Assembly: GCA_963975885.1 (NCBI GenBank)
Contig: CAXBIS010000016.1
Span: 1-64,000 of the forward strand
Direction of reading: 5' to 3'
DNA: 64,000 nucleotides
Origin: Pseudazoarcus sp963975885
GTDB lineage: Bacteria > Pseudomonadota > Gammaproteobacteria > Burkholderiales > Rhodocyclaceae
Shown: piece after piece, positions 62,127-64,000 of the stretch
Layout of the letters: every line of letters begins with the position of its first letter
Numbering within the stretch: the stretch's first letter is position 1
The notes under the pieces: generated by a model
Databases searched by the model: none
What the model saw: only the letters and a program-made list of their open reading frames with translations
Told to the model about the DNA's origin: nothing
Program-made: the position numbers and the translations under genes

Positions 62127-63244
62127 CAGCCCATCTCCATGCAGAACAGCGCGGCGATTGCGTCGACCACGATGACCACGAAGATCGACTGCACGACGGC
62201 CGATGTGGTGTGCTCGCCCACCGACTGTGCGCTGCCGCCGGCGCGAAAGCCCTCGTTGCAGCCGATCACCGCGATCAGAAAGGCGAACACCGGGGCCTTG
62301 GCCATGCCGATGAGAAAGTGGCGCAGCGCGACGTTGGTTTCGATCACCGACAGGAACATGGTCGGCGAGATGTCGAGCTTGAGCGCGCACACGATCATCC
62401 CGCCGGCCAGTCCCGAGATCATCGCGACGAAGGCGAGCACCGGCAGTGCGACGAGCAAGGCGAGCACGCGCGGCAGCACCAGCAGCTCGACCGGTGACAG
62501 GCCCAGCACGCGAATCGCGTCGACCTCTTCGTTGGCCCGCATCGAGCCGATCTGCGCGGCGAACGCGCTCGAGGTGCGCCCGGCGACGAGAATCGCCGCG
62601 AGCAGCACGCCGAATTCGCGCAGGAAGGAGTAGGCGACCAGATCGACGGTGTAGATGCTGGCGCCAAAGCCGGTCAGCACCGTCGCGCCGAGAAAGGCCA
62701 CGACGGCGCCAACCAGAAAGGTCAGCAGCGCGACGATGGGCAGCGCGTCCAGGCCGGTGCGCTCCAGATGTGCGACGAAGGACGTCATGCGCCAGCGCCC
62801 CGGGCGCGGCAGGATGCGCACGGCGGTCTCCAGAGTGAGACCGATGAGTGCGCAGATGCCGACGAAGTGATCGCGAAAGGCCAGGACCGTCTGACCGATG
62901 TGGGCGAGCACGTCGCCCGCGGAGTTGCTGCGTGGCACCTCGCTGGCGTGTACGTCGTGCTCGAGCGCGGACGCGACGGTCTCGATCAGGGCGCGACGCC
63001 GCTCGGGCAGCGGCGCGAGTGCCGCGTGCAGCTTCGCCTTGTCGATTGCAGCGCACAGCAGTCGCGCGCCGGCGGTGTCGAGCGCGCCGATGGCGTCGAG
63101 GTCTACATGTTCGGCGGCGCCGGCGCTGCGGCGCAGCGCGTCCCGTTCGCCATCGAGTGCGGCGTAGTGCGCAAGCGTCCAGTCGCCGGCGACATGCAGC
63201 ACCTGGCCGCGCGCGTCACTGCGGCATTCGAAGTGCCCGCGCAT
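62123..63244 (-). CDS. MlaE-type permease with N-terminal STAS-like domain
   Basis: 373 residues. First about 110 residues resemble a STAS/MlaB-like domain (VLHVAGDWTLAHYAALD, LDAIGALDTAGARLL), then the MlaE permease (FLREFGVLLAAILVAGRTSSAFAAQIGSMRANEEVDA in part), five to six helices. The fusion explains the absence of a separate mlaB gene. First gene of the operon; start at 63244 because the frame upstream runs into the SRP RNA region. The 63245-63401 gap shows no gene and should contain the promoter. Confidence 0.88.
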   Translation of the reverse strand: MRGHFECRSDARGQVLHVAGDWTLAHYAALDGERDALRRSAGAAEHVDLDAIGALDTAGARLLCAAIDKAKLHAALAPLPERRRALIETVASALEHDVHASEVPRSNSAGDVLAHIGQTVLAFRDHFVGICALIGLTLETAVRILPRPGRWRMTSFVAHLERTGLDALPIVALLTFLVGAVVAFLGATVLTGFGASIYTVDLVAYSFLREFGVLLAAILVAGRTSSAFAAQIGSMRANEEVDAIRVLGLSPVELLVLPRVLALLVALPVLAFVAMISGLAGGMIVCALKLDISPTMFLSVIETNVALRHFLIGMAKAPVFAFLIAVIGCNEGFRAGGSAQSVGEHTTSAVVQSIFVVIVVDAIAALFCMEMGW

Positions 63245-63401
63245 CAGCGGCTCCGGCCGGCTGGTGGCCGGGCGGACCTGTGGACCGTACGGGGCGATGC
63301 AAAGTGCTTCATGGAGGCATCGGGCTCTCGCCGTGGCGGAACGTCCGATGATACGCAACAAGGATGACAGGCCGAAGTGCCATCGCGCGAGCGCGGCTTG
63401 C

Positions 63402-63410
63402 TGATACAAT
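63402..63410 (+). promoter_or_regulatory. extended -10 promoter of SRP RNA
   Basis: TGA-TACAAT (63402-63410) fits an extended -10 element; the start would be near 63417, matching the RNA 5' end. The -35 region is poor. Confidence 0.5.
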
Positions 63411-63417
63411 CGGACCC

Positions 63418-63517
<100 letters not shown>

Positions 63518-63529
63518 CCTGAACATGTA

Positions 63530-63560
63530 ACGGGCGTCGCATTGCGCGACGCCCGTTTTT
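63530..63560 (+). terminator. SRP RNA terminator
   Basis: Stem CGGGCGTCGC / GCGACGCCCG (63531-63540 with 63546-63555), 5-base loop, then five T. It may also serve the convergent ZIP gene. Confidence 0.88.
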
Positions 63561-63569
63561 CGTTTGCGC

Positions 63570-64000
63570 TCAGAGCAGCGTGTCGAGCAGCATCATCGTC
63601 ACGAAGCCGATCAGCAGGCCGGCGGTGGCCAGGGTTTCGTGGCCGCGCCGGTGCGATTCCGGAATGATTTCGTGGCTCACCACGAAGAGCATTGCGCCGG
63701 CTGCCGCAGCCAGGCCCCAGGGCAGCAGGGCGGCCGATACCGCGACCATTACCGAGCCGACGATCGCGGCGAGCGGCTCGACCAGTCCGGACAGCACCGC
63801 CACGCCGAAGGCCAGCCCGCGGCCATAGCCTGCGGTGAGCAGGGCGATCGCGATGATCAGCCCTTCGGGCACGTTCTGCAGCGAGATGCCGGTGGCCACC
63901 GCCCGGCCGCTACCGGCCTCGCCCGCGGCAACGCCGATCGCCAGACCTTCCGGAATGTTGTGCACGGCGATCGCGAACACGAACAGCCACACCGCCGCAA
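63570..64000 (-). CDS. ZIP family metal transporter, C-terminal part (runs off window)
   Basis: At least 142 residues; the start lies beyond the right edge, as the frame stays open at position 64000 (the codon read as a start at 63992 is an internal GTG). Metal-site motifs HNIPEGLAIGVA and SLQNVPEGL in adjacent helices and HEIIPESHRRGHE identify a ZupT/ZIP (GufA-like) importer of zinc or other divalent ions. Convergent with the SRP RNA gene. Confidence 0.88.
   Translation of the reverse strand, partial: AAVWLFVFAIAVHNIPEGLAIGVAAGEAGSGRAVATGISLQNVPEGLIIAIALLTAGYGRGLAFGVAVLSGLVEPLAAIVGSVMVAVSAALLPWGLAAAAGAMLFVVSHEIIPESHRRGHETLATAGLLIGFVTMMLLDTLL

Overview
The window is a GC-rich (roughly two thirds G+C), densely packed stretch of a betaproteobacterial chromosome. 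The housekeeping gene orders (purB-DUF2322, yajC-secD-secF, tgt-queA, pilF-rodZ-ispG-hisS-yfgM-bamB-der-hfq-hflX-hflK-hflC-hisZ-purA, rnr-rlmB), NasR-type nitrate regulation and TRAP/DctSR genes fit the Rhodocyclales (Azoarcus/Thauera/Aromatoleum-like) best. That genus-level placement is an inference. There is no insertion sequence, prophage or CRISPR array.

Layout. 1-80: 3' end of a 5S rRNA gene and its terminator. 0.1-12 kb: apaG, purB, a DUF2322 gene, the Sec auxiliary genes, queuosine genes, tRNA-Leu(CAA), an EamA exporter, a BAX-inhibitor-like protein, accA, tilS. 12-16 kb: a DctSR two-component system divergent from an orphan TRAP binding protein. 16-31.5 kb: a long, mostly overlapping housekeeping run from ndk to purA. 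31.5-35 kb: tRNA-Leu(CAG) divergent from rnr-rlmB. 35-59.8 kb: a large nitrate assimilation region. 59.8-63.2 kb: an MCE/Mla-type lipid transport operon. 63.4-63.6 kb: the small SRP RNA and its terminator. The right edge cuts a ZIP metal transporter.

The nitrate region is the notable part. It encodes a NasR-like NIT-ANTAR antiterminator, an NrtA-NrtB-NrtCD nitrate ABC importer, a NarK-type carrier, NasA nitrate reductase, NirBD nitrite reductase, siroheme methyltransferase CobA, a PP2C-kinase fusion, a chemoreceptor lacking a sensor domain and a membrane-anchored NIT-like protein. Every transcription unit except nasR and the aldo/keto reductase gene begins with a sigma-54 -24/-12 element (GG-N10-GC), and four of the five such promoters have GCAC-N7-GTGC (NtrC-type) sites upstream. 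Three units then carry a leader with two short hairpins closed by hexaloops, the second of which is mutually exclusive with an intrinsic terminator. This is the architecture of NasR/NasT antitermination. The sequence therefore predicts a two-input gate: nitrogen limitation (NtrC/sigma-54) starts transcription and nitrate/nitrite (NasR) lets it through.

Under the first such gate lies an uncommon five-gene operon (37059-41843): a NasC-like flavoprotein with a [2Fe-2S] domain fused to a four-histidine membrane cytochrome b, an 11-haem c-type cytochrome (one site is CX4CH), a one-haem DUF3365 protein, a class I cytochrome c and a truncated globin. It looks like a complete wire between cytoplasmic NAD(P)H and the periplasm, placed under assimilatory nitrate control. 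I know of no characterised system of this composition. A second novelty candidate is a 67-residue membrane or exported peptide (36509-36712) behind its own sigma-54 promoter and two exact NtrC-type sites.
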